A stretch of DNA of 64,000 bases from Sphingomonas natans (GCF_030546695.1 NZ_JAUOTP010000004.1:1-64000); one strand, 5' to 3'. Numbered from the stretch's first letter, positions 54,921 to 64,000 are shown. Translations and numbers: made by a program. Notes: generated from the sequence alone by a model not told the origin.

Positions 54921-57848
54921 ATGCCCGGTTCGCTCGGCTTTCTCGCGGGAGGCGGCGAGATGGGCGCGCGCATCCGCGCGCACGCCTGGTCTGATACGCC
55001 GCTCGGCCCGCCCGAAGGCTGGTCGCAGGCGTTGCGCATCGTCGTCCGCTTCCTGCTCGATACGCGTCACCCGACCAACATATTGTGGGGCGAGCAGGCG
55101 ATCTGGCTTTACAACGATGCCTATCGCGTGTCGCTCGACGGGGACCGGCACGCAAACGGGCTGGGCTCCCCGGCCCATGACGTCTGGGGTGAGATCTGGC
55201 CGTTGATCGGTCCGCAAATCGATCAGGTGATGGCGGGCGGCGAAGGAACCTTTCACGAAGACCAAGCGATGCACGTTACGAAGGACGGACGCCTTCGGGA
55301 AGAATATTGGACGTACAGTTTGAGCCCGGTTGACGACGAGGAGGCCGACGGCGTCGGCGGGATATTGGTCATCTGCACCGAGACGACCGAACAGGTGCTC
55401 GGCGCCCGGCGGCTAATCGAGCAGAATGAGAAGCGCTACGCGCTCTTCCAGCGGCTGCCCGGCTTCGTCGGCATCCTGCGCGGTCCCGATCACGTCTATG
55501 AATATGTCAACGATTCCTATCGGGCGTTCGCCGGCTCGCGCGATCTGATCGGCCACCCCGTGCGCGAGCAATTCCCGGAGCTGCACGGGCAAGGCTTTTT
55601 CGAGCTGCTCGACGGGGTCTATGCGACCGGTGAGCCGATCGTGCTGCATTCGAGCCCGATCCGCTTGGCCGGCGAGGATCATGACCGGTACATCGATCTC
55701 CGCTACGATCCGATCTACGACGATTCCGGCGCGATCACCGGGATTTTCGTCGGCGGATACGACCTGACCGATCGTGTCCGGGCCGAAGCCCGCCGGGAAG
55801 CGCTGGCCGATTTCAGCGAGCGCGTGCGCCATCTGGCCACGGCACCGGACATCGCGTTCGCCGCTTCGGAGTTGATCGGCAGGACATTGGGGGTGAGCCG
55901 GGCGGGCTATGGGACGATCGATGCCGTCGCCGAGACGCTCTGCGTCGAGCGGGACTGGAATGCGCCGGGAATCGCGCCCCTGCCCCCCATCGTGCAGCTA
56001 CGCGATTATGGCTCGTTCATCGATGATCTGAAGCGCGGCGCGGAGATCACGATCCCCGACGTGAGGCTCGACGTGAGGACGGCCGCGCTCGCGCCGGCGT
56101 TCGAGGCGCAGAGCGTGCGCGCCTTCGCGAATGTGCCGGTGATCGAACACGGCACGTTGGTCGCGGTCCTGTACCTCAACCATGTCACGGTTCGCCACTG
56201 GCCGGACGACGATATCGCCTTCATCCGCGAATTTGCGGAGCGGACGCGGACGGCGGTCGAACGGAATCGGAGCGAAGAGGCGCTGCGCGCGCTGACCGCG
56301 TCGCTGGAGCAGCAGGTCGAGGAGCGGACCCGCGAACGCGATCGACTGTGGGAGACGAGCGAGGATCTGCTCGTGACCGCCGGCTATCATGGCGAACTGT
56401 TTCGGGTGAGTCCGTCCTGGACCCGGAACCTCGGCTATGACGAGCAGACCCTGCTTGCCGGTTCCTACATGGATTTCGTCCATCCTGACGACGCCGCCAA
56501 CGTCGTCGCGCGCATGACCGAGATGCTGGAAAGCGGGCAGCCGACCCGCTTCCAGAACCGGGTGATGGCCAGTGACGGAAAGTGGCGCACGATCGCCTGG
56601 TCGCTGGCGCCCGACCCCGATGGTCGGCGGCTCAACGCCGTCGGCCGCGATATCACCGGCGAGATCGAGTCCGACGAGACGCGCGCGATCCTCGAGGAAC
56701 AGTTGCGTCAATCGCAGAAGATGGAAGCGGTGGGCCAGCTCACCGGCGGCATCGCGCATGATTTCAACAATATGATCCAGGGGATCACGGGCAGCCTGCA
56801 GATCGCGACCCGCCGCCTGGCGCAGGGCCGCACCGACGAGATCGACTCGTTCATGGCGCGCGCCATCACCTCGGCGGGCCGCGCCGCCGCGCTGACCCAT
56901 CGGCTGCTCGCCTTCTCGCGCCGCCAGCCGCTCGATCCGCGCTCGGTCGATGCGAACGCGCTGGTCGTCTCGCTGGCGGACATGTTCCGCCGCACGATCG
57001 GCGAACGGATCATCCTCCAGCTCGTCCAGGCCCCCGGCCTCTGGAAGACGTTGTGCGATCCCAACCAGCTGGAGAGCGCGCTGCTCAATCTGGTGATCAA
57101 TGCGCGCGATGCGATGCCGAACGGCGGCACGCTCACGATCGAGACGCGCAATGCCGAGCTGGACAAGGACTATGTCCGCAGGCTCGCGGACGTCCGCCCG
57201 GGCCAATATGTCTGCGTCAGCGTGTGCGACACCGGCACGGGCATGTCGCCCGAGACGATTTCGCGCGCCTTCGATCCTTTCTTCACGACCAAGGCGATCG
57301 GGCAAGGCACGGGGCTGGGTCTTTCGATGACCTATGGCTTTGCGCGCCAGTCGGAAGGCTTTGCCCGCATCTATAGCAAGCTCGGCGAGGGCACGTCGGT
57401 TAACCTCTATCTGCCTCGTGACGTGAACGAGGCGGAGGCGGACATCGTTCAGCCCGAGCCGGTCCGCGCGCCCGTGGCCGGCCAGGGCCAGGTCATCCTC
57501 GTCATCGAGGACGATACGATCGTCCGTGGTCTGGTCGTCGATGTGCTCACCGAATTCGGCTACCGCGTCATGCAGGCGCCGAACGGCCAGAGCGGACTGG
57601 CGCTGCTGCAATCCGATCCGGCGATCGATCTGCTTCTGACAGATATCGGCCTGCCGGATCTCAACGGCCAGCAGGTCGCCGAGACCGCCCGCGCGCAAAG
57701 GCCCGACCTGAAGGTGCTGTTCATGACCGGCTATGCCGAGACGGCCGCCAATGCCGCGGGCTTTCTGCAGCCGGGAATGGCGTTGATGACGAAGCCGTTC
57801 CGGGTCGAGGACCTGACGATCCGCGTCCGATCGATGATCGACGCATAA
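54921..57848 (+). CDS. PAS/GAF hybrid sensor histidine kinase
   Basis: The 975-residue product has no membrane helix. In order it shows a PAS-like domain (about 20-140; ILWGEQAIWLYNDAYR), a second PAS (about 180-290), a GAF domain (about 300-450; RTLGVSRAGYGTIDAV), a coiled linker (LEQQVEERTRERDRLWE), a third PAS (about 480-590), HisKA with GQLTGGIAHDFNNMIQGI, HATPase with NARDAMPNGG and [15 protein letters not shown], and a receiver with VIEDDT, LLTDIGLPDLNG and LMTKPFR. I chose the ATG at 54921; the frame is open to 54843. The combination suits a cytoplasmic sensor of light or small ligands, which cannot be told here. Confidence 0.88.
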   Translation: MPGSLGFLAGGGEMGARIRAHAWSDTPLGPPEGWSQALRIVVRFLLDTRHPTNILWGEQAIWLYNDAYRVSLDGDRHANGLGSPAHDVWGEIWPLIGPQIDQVMAGGEGTFHEDQAMHVTKDGRLREEYWTYSLSPVDDEEADGVGGILVICTETTEQVLGARRLIEQNEKRYALFQRLPGFVGILRGPDHVYEYVNDSYRAFAGSRDLIGHPVREQFPELHGQGFFELLDGVYATGEPIVLHSSPIRLAGEDHDRYIDLRYDPIYDDSGAITGIFVGGYDLTDRVRAEARREALADFSERVRHLATAPDIAFAASELIGRTLGVSRAGYGTIDAVAETLCVERDWNAPGIAPLPPIVQLRDYGSFIDDLKRGAEITIPDVRLDVRTAALAPAFEAQSVRAFANVPVIEHGTLVAVLYLNHVTVRHWPDDDIAFIREFAERTRTAVERNRSEEALRALTASLEQQVEERTRERDRLWETSEDLLVTAGYHGELFRVSPSWTRNLGYDEQTLLAGSYMDFVHPDDAANVVARMTEMLESGQPTRFQNRVMASDGKWRTIAWSLAPDPDGRRLNAVGRDITGEIESDETRAILEEQLRQSQKMEAVGQLTGGIAHDFNNMIQGITGSLQIATRRLAQGRTDEIDSFMARAITSAGRAAALTHRLLAFSRRQPLDPRSVDANALVVSLADMFRRTIGERIILQLVQAPGLWKTLCDPNQLESALLNLVINARDAMPNGGTLTIETRNAELDKDYVRRLADVRPGQYVCVSVCDTGTGMSPETISRAFDPFFTTKAIGQGTGLGLSMTYGFARQSEGFARIYSKLGEGTSVNLYLPRDVNEAEADIVQPEPVRAPVAGQGQVILVIEDDTIVRGLVVDVLTEFGYRVMQAPNGQSGLALLQSDPAIDLLLTDIGLPDLNGQQVAETARAQRPDLKVLFMTGYAETAANAAGFLQPGMALMTKPFRVEDLTIRVRSMIDA

Positions 57849-57934
57849 GCGGGGCTCACGGCAGCGACCAAAAGGCCTACAATGCGCGGGCGCGCTTCGC
57901 TGCCGGCAGGCGTGGCACGCCCCGGGAGATCGTC

Positions 57935-58294
57935 GTGAGTGAAGGTGCAAAGCCATGGGACGGTGCGCTGGTCCGCACCTGGCTCGAGAGCCGCTTCGTC
58001 GCCGCGCGCGCGGATCAGGTGGCCGCGGAGAAATATGGCCGTCAGCGGCAGGACGATTGCGACAAGGCCGCCGCCGAGGAGATGATCTGCGCCTCCCTCA
58101 AGGGCAAGGAGGCGACGAACGACCAGACCGCCTTTGCCGAAGAGCTGAAGACGCTGCTGGCGCGCGACGTCTATGTCTGCCGCGGCATCTACGACGACGA
58201 TCGCTTCGATCGGCATGTCCGGACCTACATCCGCAAGCTCGCGAAGATGACCAAGACCAACGAAGGCTTCGCGAACCTCCGCCGCTATCAATAA
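57935..58294 (+). CDS. Hypothetical protein
   Basis: A GTG start opens a 119-residue, highly charged, mainly helical product without membrane segment or signal peptide. It contains two Cys pairs spaced along the chain (QDDCDK, MICAS and VYVCRG) and a basic C terminus (YIRKLAKMTKTNEGF). It lies 86 bases past the hybrid kinase gene in the same direction. I do not recognise a family. Codon use looks like its neighbours. Confidence 0.6.
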   Translation: MSEGAKPWDGALVRTWLESRFVAARADQVAAEKYGRQRQDDCDKAAAEEMICASLKGKEATNDQTAFAEELKTLLARDVYVCRGIYDDDRFDRHVRTYIRKLAKMTKTNEGFANLRRYQ

Positions 58295-58603
58295 GCGTTG
58301 GTGATACGATGGCCCTGCCCGGCCCCGTAAAGATCGCGCCGGGCGACCGCATTTTCCCTTTTGCAATGTAGGATTCGGTGTGACACGTGGTCTGTCCGCT
58401 TGCTCTCTCAGGAGTCGGACATCATGGCCTCTCGCCCCTTCGTCAGCACTCGCTTGCCCCACCGCCCGCTGAGTGGCGCGCCCCCGCGCGAGCGCGCACG
58501 CCCGCGCAGAGGTGCGACTTTCCAGTGACGTTCCGATCGCGGAGACCCCGTGCCGGGGGGTGACGTAGTGTCAACTTTGTCAACTTCCGCGCCGTCCGCC
58601 GCT
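58295..58603. other. Gene-free stretch
   Basis: About 310 bases between the convergent hypothetical gene and the NadR-type kinase gene. I see no supported gene, clear terminator or repeat. Confidence 0.4.
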
Positions 58604-59137
58604 TCAGCCCAGTCCCGCCTCGCGGATCGCGGCGATCGATCGCGCAAACCGTTCCTCCGCCGCTCCGGAGATTACCGCATAAGGCAGGCCGCGCCGCTCC
58701 AGCTGCTCGCGCGAACAATCGAAGAATGTCTGGCGCCGCACGGGATCGCCGAAGAAGCGCGTGCCGTCGTCCACCCACGGCAGATCGATATCGAGCAGCA
58801 GATACAGGTCCGCCGTCTCGTCGAAGGTCGCGAACCAGGGATCGCTCCGCTCGAACAGCATCTCCGCCCAGGCGGCGGTCATCAGCGGATCGGTATCGAG
58901 GATCAGGCGGCCGTTGCACTGGCGCAAGGTCGCGCGCGTCATCGCCGCATGCGTCTGCCCGATCGAGAGCAGGTCCGCCATCGTCAGCTCCAGCCCATAG
59001 GCCTCGCAATAGGTGCGGCCATATTCGGGCAGGTAGATCGTGTCGAAATGGCGCGCGAGGCGCGGCGCCAGCGTCGATTTGCCCGTGCTCTCGGGTCCGT
59101 GCAGGCAGATCGTCTTCGCATCGAACCGGTCCGTCAT
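58604..59137 (-). CDS. NadR-type ribosylnicotinamide kinase (AAA ATPase)
   Basis: The 177-residue product has CLHGPESTGKSTLAPRL as P loop, the NadR-like form GxESxGKS, then YLPEYGRTYCEAYGLELT, LILDTDPLMTAAWAEMLF and DLPWVDDGTRFFGD. This corresponds to the C-terminal kinase domain of NadR, which phosphorylates nicotinamide riboside to NMN; the NMN adenylyltransferase and DNA-binding parts of E. coli NadR are absent. Its ATG overlaps the stop of pnuC (ATGA), which supports a nicotinamide riboside salvage role. Confidence 0.85.
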   Translation of the reverse strand: MTDRFDAKTICLHGPESTGKSTLAPRLARHFDTIYLPEYGRTYCEAYGLELTMADLLSIGQTHAAMTRATLRQCNGRLILDTDPLMTAAWAEMLFERSDPWFATFDETADLYLLLDIDLPWVDDGTRFFGDPVRRQTFFDCSREQLERRGLPYAVISGAAEERFARSIAAIREAGLG

Positions 59138-59772
59138 GTCGTCGCCCGCTCCGCGCGCAGCCAGGCGCGCCACCCCCACAGCGACATTAGCAGGAACAGG
59201 ACGTACAGCAGCGTCGTGACCTTGAGGTCGCGGCTCCAGTACAGGGGAATGGCGACGAGATCGACCGCGACCCACAAGGGCCAGGTCTCGATCAGCCTTT
59301 TGGCCTGCAGCGCCTGCGCGGTGACGCTCATCGCCGCGACCGCGCCGTCCCAATAGGGGTTCACGGCATCGGTGAAATGCCGCATCCCGCTGCTCCACGC
59401 GAGCCAGGCGAGCGCGCCGACGAGAGTCCACAGCATGCGCCCACGCCAGTCCAGCCGCTCGACGAGGATATCGCCCATCCGCCCCGCCGAGCGCCGCCAC
59501 GCCCACCAGCCATAAAGCTGGACGGCGACGAAGAAGAGCTGGAGCAGCGCATCGCTATACAGCCGCTGTTCGAAGAAGACCGGCGCATAGAGGATGACCA
59601 TCGCCAGCCCGAACGCATAGTTCCAGATGCTGCGACGGATGAGCAGGACGATGTTGATCACGCCCAGCGCGGCGGCGACGGCTTCCAGCGGGCTCACGGC
59701 GGCAATGCCTAGATCATCGCTCGGAATCGCGCCAGAGGCCGCCGGACCGCCCCACGCGGTCGTCTGCATCAT
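59134..59772 (-). CDS. pnuC: Nicotinamide riboside transporter PnuC
   Basis: The 212-residue product has about seven hydrophobic helices and the PnuC landmarks: GVINIVLLIRRSIWNYAFGL, LYSDALLQLFFVAVQLYGWW and WPLWVAVDLVAIPLYWSRDL. PnuC imports nicotinamide riboside by facilitated diffusion, driven by its phosphorylation inside. The gene for the likely kinase overlaps its stop. The start is one of two adjacent ATGs (59772 or 59769). The upstream frame is open across the tRNA gene, but that extension is antisense to the tRNA. Confidence 0.9.
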   Translation of the reverse strand: MMQTTAWGGPAASGAIPSDDLGIAAVSPLEAVAAALGVINIVLLIRRSIWNYAFGLAMVILYAPVFFEQRLYSDALLQLFFVAVQLYGWWAWRRSAGRMGDILVERLDWRGRMLWTLVGALAWLAWSSGMRHFTDAVNPYWDGAVAAMSVTAQALQAKRLIETWPLWVAVDLVAIPLYWSRDLKVTTLLYVLFLLMSLWGWRAWLRAERATT

Positions 59773-59877
59773 GCCCGCAATAGGGCCTTGCCGCCGCGGA
59801 AGCGCATCGCTAAAGCGCCGCGACTTGGCTCGCCGGACCCGCCTGACCCACAGGCGATCGAGGGTATCGGACTCCGT

Positions 59878-59954
59878 CGGGGAGTAGCTCAGCCTGGTAG
59901 AGCACTGCCTTCGGGAGGCAGGGGCCGGAGGTTCGAATCCTCTCTCCCCGACCA
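59878..59954 (+). tRNA. tRNA-Pro (anticodon CGG)
   Basis: The acceptor stem CGGGGAG (59878-59884) pairs with CTCCCCG (59944-59950), followed by ACCA. D-arm GCTC...GAGC, an anticodon stem CTGCC/GGCAG around TTCGGGA (anticodon CGG, reading CCG), and a T-arm with GGTTCGAATCC are present. It is encoded with its 3' CCA. Confidence 0.96.
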
Positions 59955-60080
59955 TTGATTGTCGCGCCGAAAGGCCTGCGGGCATCGCTTGGGCGGTTCG
60001 GCGCTGGCCATTGCCCCCTTCGATTGACAGCGCGCCGCCGCCCGCTTCAGGTGAGCGATACCGAGCGACCGGAGGATCGG

Positions 60081-61316
60081 GTGAAGCAATCGTACGATGT
60101 CGTGATCGTGGGTGCCGGGCATGGCGGCGCGCAGGCCGCGATCTCGCTGCGCCAGAACAAGTTTGAAGGCACGATCGCGATGATCGGCGAGGAGCCGGAG
60201 CTCCCTTATGAACGCCCGCCGCTCTCCAAGGATTATCTCGCCGGCGAGAAGAGCTTCGAGCGGATCCTGATCCGCCCTCCGGCTTTCTGGGACGAGCGCC
60301 ATATCGCGATGCTGCTCGATCGCCGCGTCACCGCCGTCGATCCAGCCGCGCACAGCCTGACGACCGAAGATGGCGCGACGATCGGTTATGGCACGCTGAT
60401 CTGGGCGACGGGCGGCGCGCCCCGCCGCCTTTCCTGCACGGGCCACGATTTCGCGGGCGTCCACACGGTGCGCACCCGCGCCGATGCGGACCGGATGATG
60501 GCCGAGCTGGACGGAGTGACGCGCGCGGTCGTCATCGGCGGCGGCTATATCGGGCTGGAGGCGGCGGCCGTGCTCGCCAAGTTCGGCAAGCAGGTCGTAC
60601 TGCTCGAAGCGCTGGACCGCGTGCTGGCGCGCGTCGCGGGCGAAGCGCTGTCGCGCTTCTACGAAGCCCAGCATCGCGCGCATGGCGTCGAGGTCCGGCT
60701 TGGCGCGAAAGTGGACTCGATCGAGGGCGCCGACGGCAAGGTCACCGGCGTGCGCCTCCACGATGGCGAAGTGCTGGCGTGCCAGATGGTCATCGTCGGC
60801 ATCGGCATCATTCCCGCGGTCGAGCCGCTGATCGCAGCGGGCGCCGAGGGCGGCAACGGTGTCGCGGTCGACGGCCAATGCCGGACGAGCCTGCCCGACA
60901 TCTTCGCGATCGGCGATTGCGCGCTCCACGGCAACGGCTTCGCCGATGGTGCCACGATCCGCGTCGAATCCGTCCAGAATGCCAATGATCAGGCGACGGT
61001 CGTCGCGAAGACGATCACCGGCGGCGATGTCACTTATGATGCCGTGCCGTGGTTCTGGTCGAACCAATATGATCTGCGCCTGCAGACGGTCGGGCTTTCG
61101 ATCGGATATGACGCCGTCGTCGAGCGGGGCGACCCCGCGACGCGCAGTTTCAGCATCCTCTATCTGAAGCACGGCCGCGTCATCGCGCTCGACTGCGTCA
61201 ACGCGACCAAGGATTATGTGCAGGGCCGCGCGCTGGTGTCGGGCGGCGCGAGGATCGATCCGGCGCGGCTGGCGGACGCTTCGGTGTCGCTGAAGGAGCT
61301 CGCGGCCTCGTCCTGA
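60081..61316 (+). CDS. FAD-dependent ferredoxin reductase (rhodocoxin/putidaredoxin reductase-like)
   Basis: The 411-residue product has two Rossmann motifs, [17 protein letters not shown] for FAD and [17 protein letters not shown] for NAD(P)H, the family's [29 protein letters not shown] and [15 protein letters not shown], and a C-terminal domain starting [13 protein letters not shown]. These enzymes pass electrons from NAD(P)H to [2Fe-2S] ferredoxins of oxygenases or P450s; none is adjacent. The GTG at 60081 has GGAGGA upstream. It follows tRNA-Pro and precedes the trehalose genes. Confidence 0.92.
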   Translation: MKQSYDVVIVGAGHGGAQAAISLRQNKFEGTIAMIGEEPELPYERPPLSKDYLAGEKSFERILIRPPAFWDERHIAMLLDRRVTAVDPAAHSLTTEDGATIGYGTLIWATGGAPRRLSCTGHDFAGVHTVRTRADADRMMAELDGVTRAVVIGGGYIGLEAAAVLAKFGKQVVLLEALDRVLARVAGEALSRFYEAQHRAHGVEVRLGAKVDSIEGADGKVTGVRLHDGEVLACQMVIVGIGIIPAVEPLIAAGAEGGNGVAVDGQCRTSLPDIFAIGDCALHGNGFADGATIRVESVQNANDQATVVAKTITGGDVTYDAVPWFWSNQYDLRLQTVGLSIGYDAVVERGDPATRSFSILYLKHGRVIALDCVNATKDYVQGRALVSGGARIDPARLADASVSLKELAASS

Positions 61317-61386
61317 TCGCCACCCGTCATTGCGATCAAATGACCCGGCAGTGGAACGATCGGGCGCGGCATCCTTTTCTACCGTG

Positions 61387-62154
61387 ATGCAGCATGAGAC
61401 GACGACCCTCGTCGAGGGCAAGCCGGCGCCCCCCGTGGATCTGATCCGCGGCGCCAGCCTGTTCCTCGATTTCGACGGCACCCTGGTGGAGATCGCCGAT
61501 CGGCCCGACGCGGTGATCGTCGATGATCGCCTGCGCGCCGTGCTGACCGCGCTCGACACGGCGCTGGAGCGCCGGCTCGCCATCGTCACCGGGCGCCCCG
61601 CCGCCGAGGTGGAACGCCTGCTCGGCCTTGCCCGGCTGTCGGTCAGCGGCAGCCACGGTGCCGAGATCGTCTGGCCCGATGGTCGGCGGCGCGAGGCCGC
61701 GCCGCCCGCCTGGCTGGCGCCCACCGTCTCGCGTCTCGAGGCGTTCAGCCGCGATCGGCCGGGTGTTTTGGTCGAGGTCAAGCCGTTCGGCGTCGCGCTC
61801 CACTATCGCCAGGCGCCCGAGGCCGAACTCGCCTGCCAGCGCTTTGCCGAAAGCCTGACCGAGACGAGCGACATCCATCTCCAGCGCGGCAAGATGGTCG
61901 TCGAGTTCCGCGTGCCCGGCGCCGACAAGGGCGACGCGATCACGGCCTTCATGGCCGACCGCCCGATGATCGGCACCCGCCCGATCGTGTTCGGCGACGA
62001 TCTGACCGACGAGGCCGCGTTCGCCGCCGCCAAGGCCCTCGGCGGGATTGGCGTGCTCGTCGGCGACGATCGGCCGAGCGAGGCGCAGTATCGGCTCGCG
62101 GGCGTGCCCGAGACGATCAACTGGCTGGAAGCGGCCGCCCGGGTGGCGGCGTGA
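61387..62154 (+). CDS. otsB: Trehalose-6-phosphate phosphatase OtsB
   Basis: The 255-residue product is a HAD phosphatase: SLFLDFDGTLVEIADRPD (DxDGT nucleophile), VTGRPAAEVERLLG, LSVSGSHGAEI, VEFRVPGADKGDAI and IVFGDDLTDEAAFAAAK. It removes the phosphate from trehalose-6-phosphate. The ATG at 61387 follows an in-frame GTG at 61384. Its stop overlaps the start of the GH15 gene (GTGA), and otsA follows that gene, so all three form one operon. Confidence 0.95.
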   Translation: MQHETTTLVEGKPAPPVDLIRGASLFLDFDGTLVEIADRPDAVIVDDRLRAVLTALDTALERRLAIVTGRPAAEVERLLGLARLSVSGSHGAEIVWPDGRRREAAPPAWLAPTVSRLEAFSRDRPGVLVEVKPFGVALHYRQAPEAELACQRFAESLTETSDIHLQRGKMVVEFRVPGADKGDAITAFMADRPMIGTRPIVFGDDLTDEAAFAAAKALGGIGVLVGDDRPSEAQYRLAGVPETINWLEAAARVAA

Positions 62155-63935
62155 CCGCGACGCTCGATCTCTGGCCGATCGGCAATTGCCAGGTCAGCGC
62201 GCTGATCGATCGCGACGCGCGCATGATCTGGGCCTGCGTGCCGCGCGTGGATGGCGATCCGCTCTTCTCCGCGCTGATCGGCGGCGAGACGCCGGACACC
62301 GGTTATTGGGCGATCGAGCTGGAGGACTGCGTCTCCGTCGAGCAGAGCTATGTCCGCAACACGCCGATCCTGATCAGCCGCCAGACCGATGCACTCGGCA
62401 ATGCGATCGAGGTCATCGATTTCTGCCCGCGCTTCGAGCGGCTGGGGCGCAGCTATCGCCCGACCGCCTTCGCGCGAATCGTGCGCCCGGTCGCGGGCAG
62501 CCCGCGCATATGCATCCGGCTGCGACCGACCTGCGGGTGGGGCGGCGGCTGCGCGATCCGCACCGGCGGATCGAACCATATCCGCTTTCCGGGCGAGACC
62601 CTGACGCTGCGGCTGACGACCACCGCCCCAGTCGGTATGATCCTGGAAGAGAAGATCTTCCGGGTCGAGCGCCCGCTTTATTTCTTCCTCGGCCCGGACG
62701 AGAGCTTCTCGGGCAATGTCGAGGCGACGCTGGAGGAGATGCTTCAGAACACCACCTCCGAATGGCAGCATTGGGTGCGCGGCCTCGCCATCCCGCTGGA
62801 ATGGCAGGATGTCGTCATCCGCTCGGCGATCACGCTCAAATTGTGCCAGCACGAGGAGACCGGCGCGATCGTCGCGGCGCTTACCACCTCGATCCCCGAA
62901 CATGCGGGGTCGCAGCGCAACTGGGACTATCGCTACTGCTGGATCCGCGACGCTTATTATACGGTCCAGGCCCTCAACCGGCTCGGCGCGCTCGACGTGC
63001 TGGAGGGTTATCTCGAATATCTGCGCAACATCGTCGACAGCGCCAAGGGCGGGCATATCCAGCCGCTCTACGGCGTGCTCGGCGAGGCGACGCTGGAGGA
63101 GAGGTTCGCGCCAGATCTCGCCGGCTATCGCGGCATGGGGCCGGTGCGCGTCGGCAATCAGGCCTATGAGCAGATCCAGCACGACGCTTATGGGCAGATC
63201 GTTCTGTGCAGCGTGCACGCCTTCTTCGATCATCGCCTGTTCCGCCCCGCCACGATCGAGGATTTCACCGCGCTGGAGCGCGTCGGCGAGCGCGCCTGGG
63301 AGTTTCACGACCAGCCCGATGCGGGTCTCTGGGAGCTGCGCACGCGCCAGAGCGTGCATACGTACTCCTCGGCGATGTGCTGGGCGGCCTGCGACCGGCT
63401 CGCCAATGCGGCGCATGCGCTGGGCTTGGCCGATCGGCGCGATTACTGGGCCGAACGCGCCACGACGATCCGCGACGGGATCATCGACGCGGCCTGGCGG
63501 CCCGACACCGAGCGCATGTCCGCGACCTTCGCCGGCGACGATCTCGACGCGAGCCTGATCCAGCTGCTCGACCTGCGCTTTCTCGCACCGGAGGATCCGC
63601 GCTTTCTCGGGACGCTGCGCGCGGTGGAAGATGGCCTGCGGCGCGGATCGCATATGCTGCGCTACGCGACCGAGGACGATTTCGGGCTGCCCGAGACGGC
63701 CTTCAACGTCTGCACCTTCTGGCTGATCGAGGCGCTGCAGGCGACGGGGCGTTCGGACGACGCGCGTGCCTTGTTCGAGGAAATGCTGACGCGGCGAACC
63801 TCCGCCGGCCTGCTGTCCGAGGATATCGATCCCGTCACCGGCGAACTCTGGGGTAACTACCCGCAAACCTATTCGCTCGTCGGCATGATCAACTGCGCCG
63901 CGATGCTGAGCAAACCGTGGACCTCGATCCGATGA
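62151..63935 (+). CDS. Glycoside hydrolase family 15 protein (glucoamylase/trehalase-like)
   Basis: The 594-residue product has the N-terminal GH15 domain start LWPIGNCQVSALIDRDARMI and WACVPRVDGDPLF, and the catalytic (alpha/alpha)6 barrel with RNWDYRYCWIRDAYYTV (about residue 265), VRVGNQAYEQIQHDAYGQIV, LWELRTRQSVHTYSSAMCW, and SEDIDPVTGELWGNYPQTYS near the C terminus. Bacterial GH15 members split alpha-glucans or trehalose. Its place between otsB and otsA suggests trehalose breakdown or balance. GTGA and ATGA overlaps bind it into the operon. Confidence 0.93.
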   Translation: MTATLDLWPIGNCQVSALIDRDARMIWACVPRVDGDPLFSALIGGETPDTGYWAIELEDCVSVEQSYVRNTPILISRQTDALGNAIEVIDFCPRFERLGRSYRPTAFARIVRPVAGSPRICIRLRPTCGWGGGCAIRTGGSNHIRFPGETLTLRLTTTAPVGMILEEKIFRVERPLYFFLGPDESFSGNVEATLEEMLQNTTSEWQHWVRGLAIPLEWQDVVIRSAITLKLCQHEETGAIVAALTTSIPEHAGSQRNWDYRYCWIRDAYYTVQALNRLGALDVLEGYLEYLRNIVDSAKGGHIQPLYGVLGEATLEERFAPDLAGYRGMGPVRVGNQAYEQIQHDAYGQIVLCSVHAFFDHRLFRPATIEDFTALERVGERAWEFHDQPDAGLWELRTRQSVHTYSSAMCWAACDRLANAAHALGLADRRDYWAERATTIRDGIIDAAWRPDTERMSATFAGDDLDASLIQLLDLRFLAPEDPRFLGTLRAVEDGLRRGSHMLRYATEDDFGLPETAFNVCTFWLIEALQATGRSDDARALFEEMLTRRTSAGLLSEDIDPVTGELWGNYPQTYSLVGMINCAAMLSKPWTSIR

Positions 63936-64000
63936 GCCGCCTGATCGTCATCTCGAACCGCGTCTCGGCGCCGACCGGATCGCATTCGGGCGCGCAGGGC
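63932..64000 (+). CDS. otsA: Trehalose-6-phosphate synthase OtsA, first 23 codons
   Basis: The ATG overlaps the stop of the GH15 gene (ATGA). The visible residues begin MSRLIVISNRVSAPTG, the conserved N terminus of OtsA (RLIVxSNRV), the glucosyltransferase that makes trehalose-6-phosphate from UDP-glucose and glucose-6-phosphate. The gene runs off the end of the window. Confidence 0.85.
   Translation, partial: MSRLIVISNRVSAPTGSHSGAQG

Noticed and set aside
59878-59954. tRNA-Pro as an integration site
   Set aside because: No integrase, no direct repeat of the tRNA 3' end and no change in composition were seen around it.

Overview
The window is high-GC chromosomal DNA from an alphaproteobacterium, most likely a member of the Sphingomonadaceae (Sphingomonas or a close relative). 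The evidence is the gene content and order (smpB-cckA-recA; aspS-rnd-ppx-ppk1-hda-purMN; otsB-GH15-otsA), a GTTC-N7-GTTC type LexA box upstream of recA, a TonB-dependent receptor, several hybrid histidine kinases of the HDFNN type, and many stop/start overlaps (GTGA, ATGA). No rRNA, insertion sequence, prophage or CRISPR array is visible. One tRNA gene (Pro, CGG) is present. The window reads mostly as core genome with a few accessory insertions.

Layout. 0-11 kb: the tail of a pseudouridine synthase and rsmD, an MFS transporter, recA with its LexA box, a leftward block dapA - brnTA toxin/antitoxin - smpB - cckA - single-domain response regulator, and a divergent lytic transglycosylase. 10.7-16.5 kb: a cloverleaf-like repeat, greB, an EAL protein, ppk2, a second cloverleaf repeat, aspS, rnd and a small exported protein carrying a duplicated CPH motif. 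16.5-25 kb: a leftward set (export-type protein with a DUF2066-like look, hda, ppk1, ppx) diverging from purM-purN-yjbR-like-hypothetical. 25-31 kb: a TMEM175-type channel, ndk, the glnK-amt operon with a sigma-54 promoter and an NtrC site, a MarR/VOC pair and tldD. 31-36.5 kb: an SDR, a zinc-finger protein, an ABC ATPase, an acyltransferase, nadB and a 36-residue membrane peptide.

36.6-42.7 kb holds the most unusual arrangement: two paralogous triads (VWA-type TadG, TadE with Asp/Asn calcium-loop-like motifs, second TadE) that face each other tail to tail with a 15-bp gap and have no other Tad pilus machinery nearby. 42.7-50.4 kb: an MHYT hybrid kinase, a histone-deacetylase-family hydrolase overlapping a SleB-type cell wall hydrolase, a TonB receptor behind a Pho-box-like site, and an Ala/Asn-rich lipoprotein. 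50.4-58.3 kb: a repeat, lepA, a GGDEF-EAL gene that carries a frameshift, and a large PAS/GAF hybrid kinase. 58.6-64 kb: a NadR-type kinase with PnuC (nicotinamide riboside salvage), tRNA-Pro, a ferredoxin reductase, and the start of a trehalose operon (otsB, GH15, otsA cut by the window edge).

How the parts fit. Several themes recur: nitrogen control (NtrC/sigma-54 to glnK-amt), polyphosphate metabolism (ppk1, ppx and a separate ppk2), cell cycle and replication control (cckA, hda), NAD supply by both de novo (nadB) and salvage (pnuC plus kinase) routes, and c-di-GMP or phosphorelay signalling. Short palindromic repeats of at least three families sit at gene ends, and one of them supplies the stop codon of a neighbouring gene. 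All functions are assigned from sequence motifs read by eye; no database search was run.
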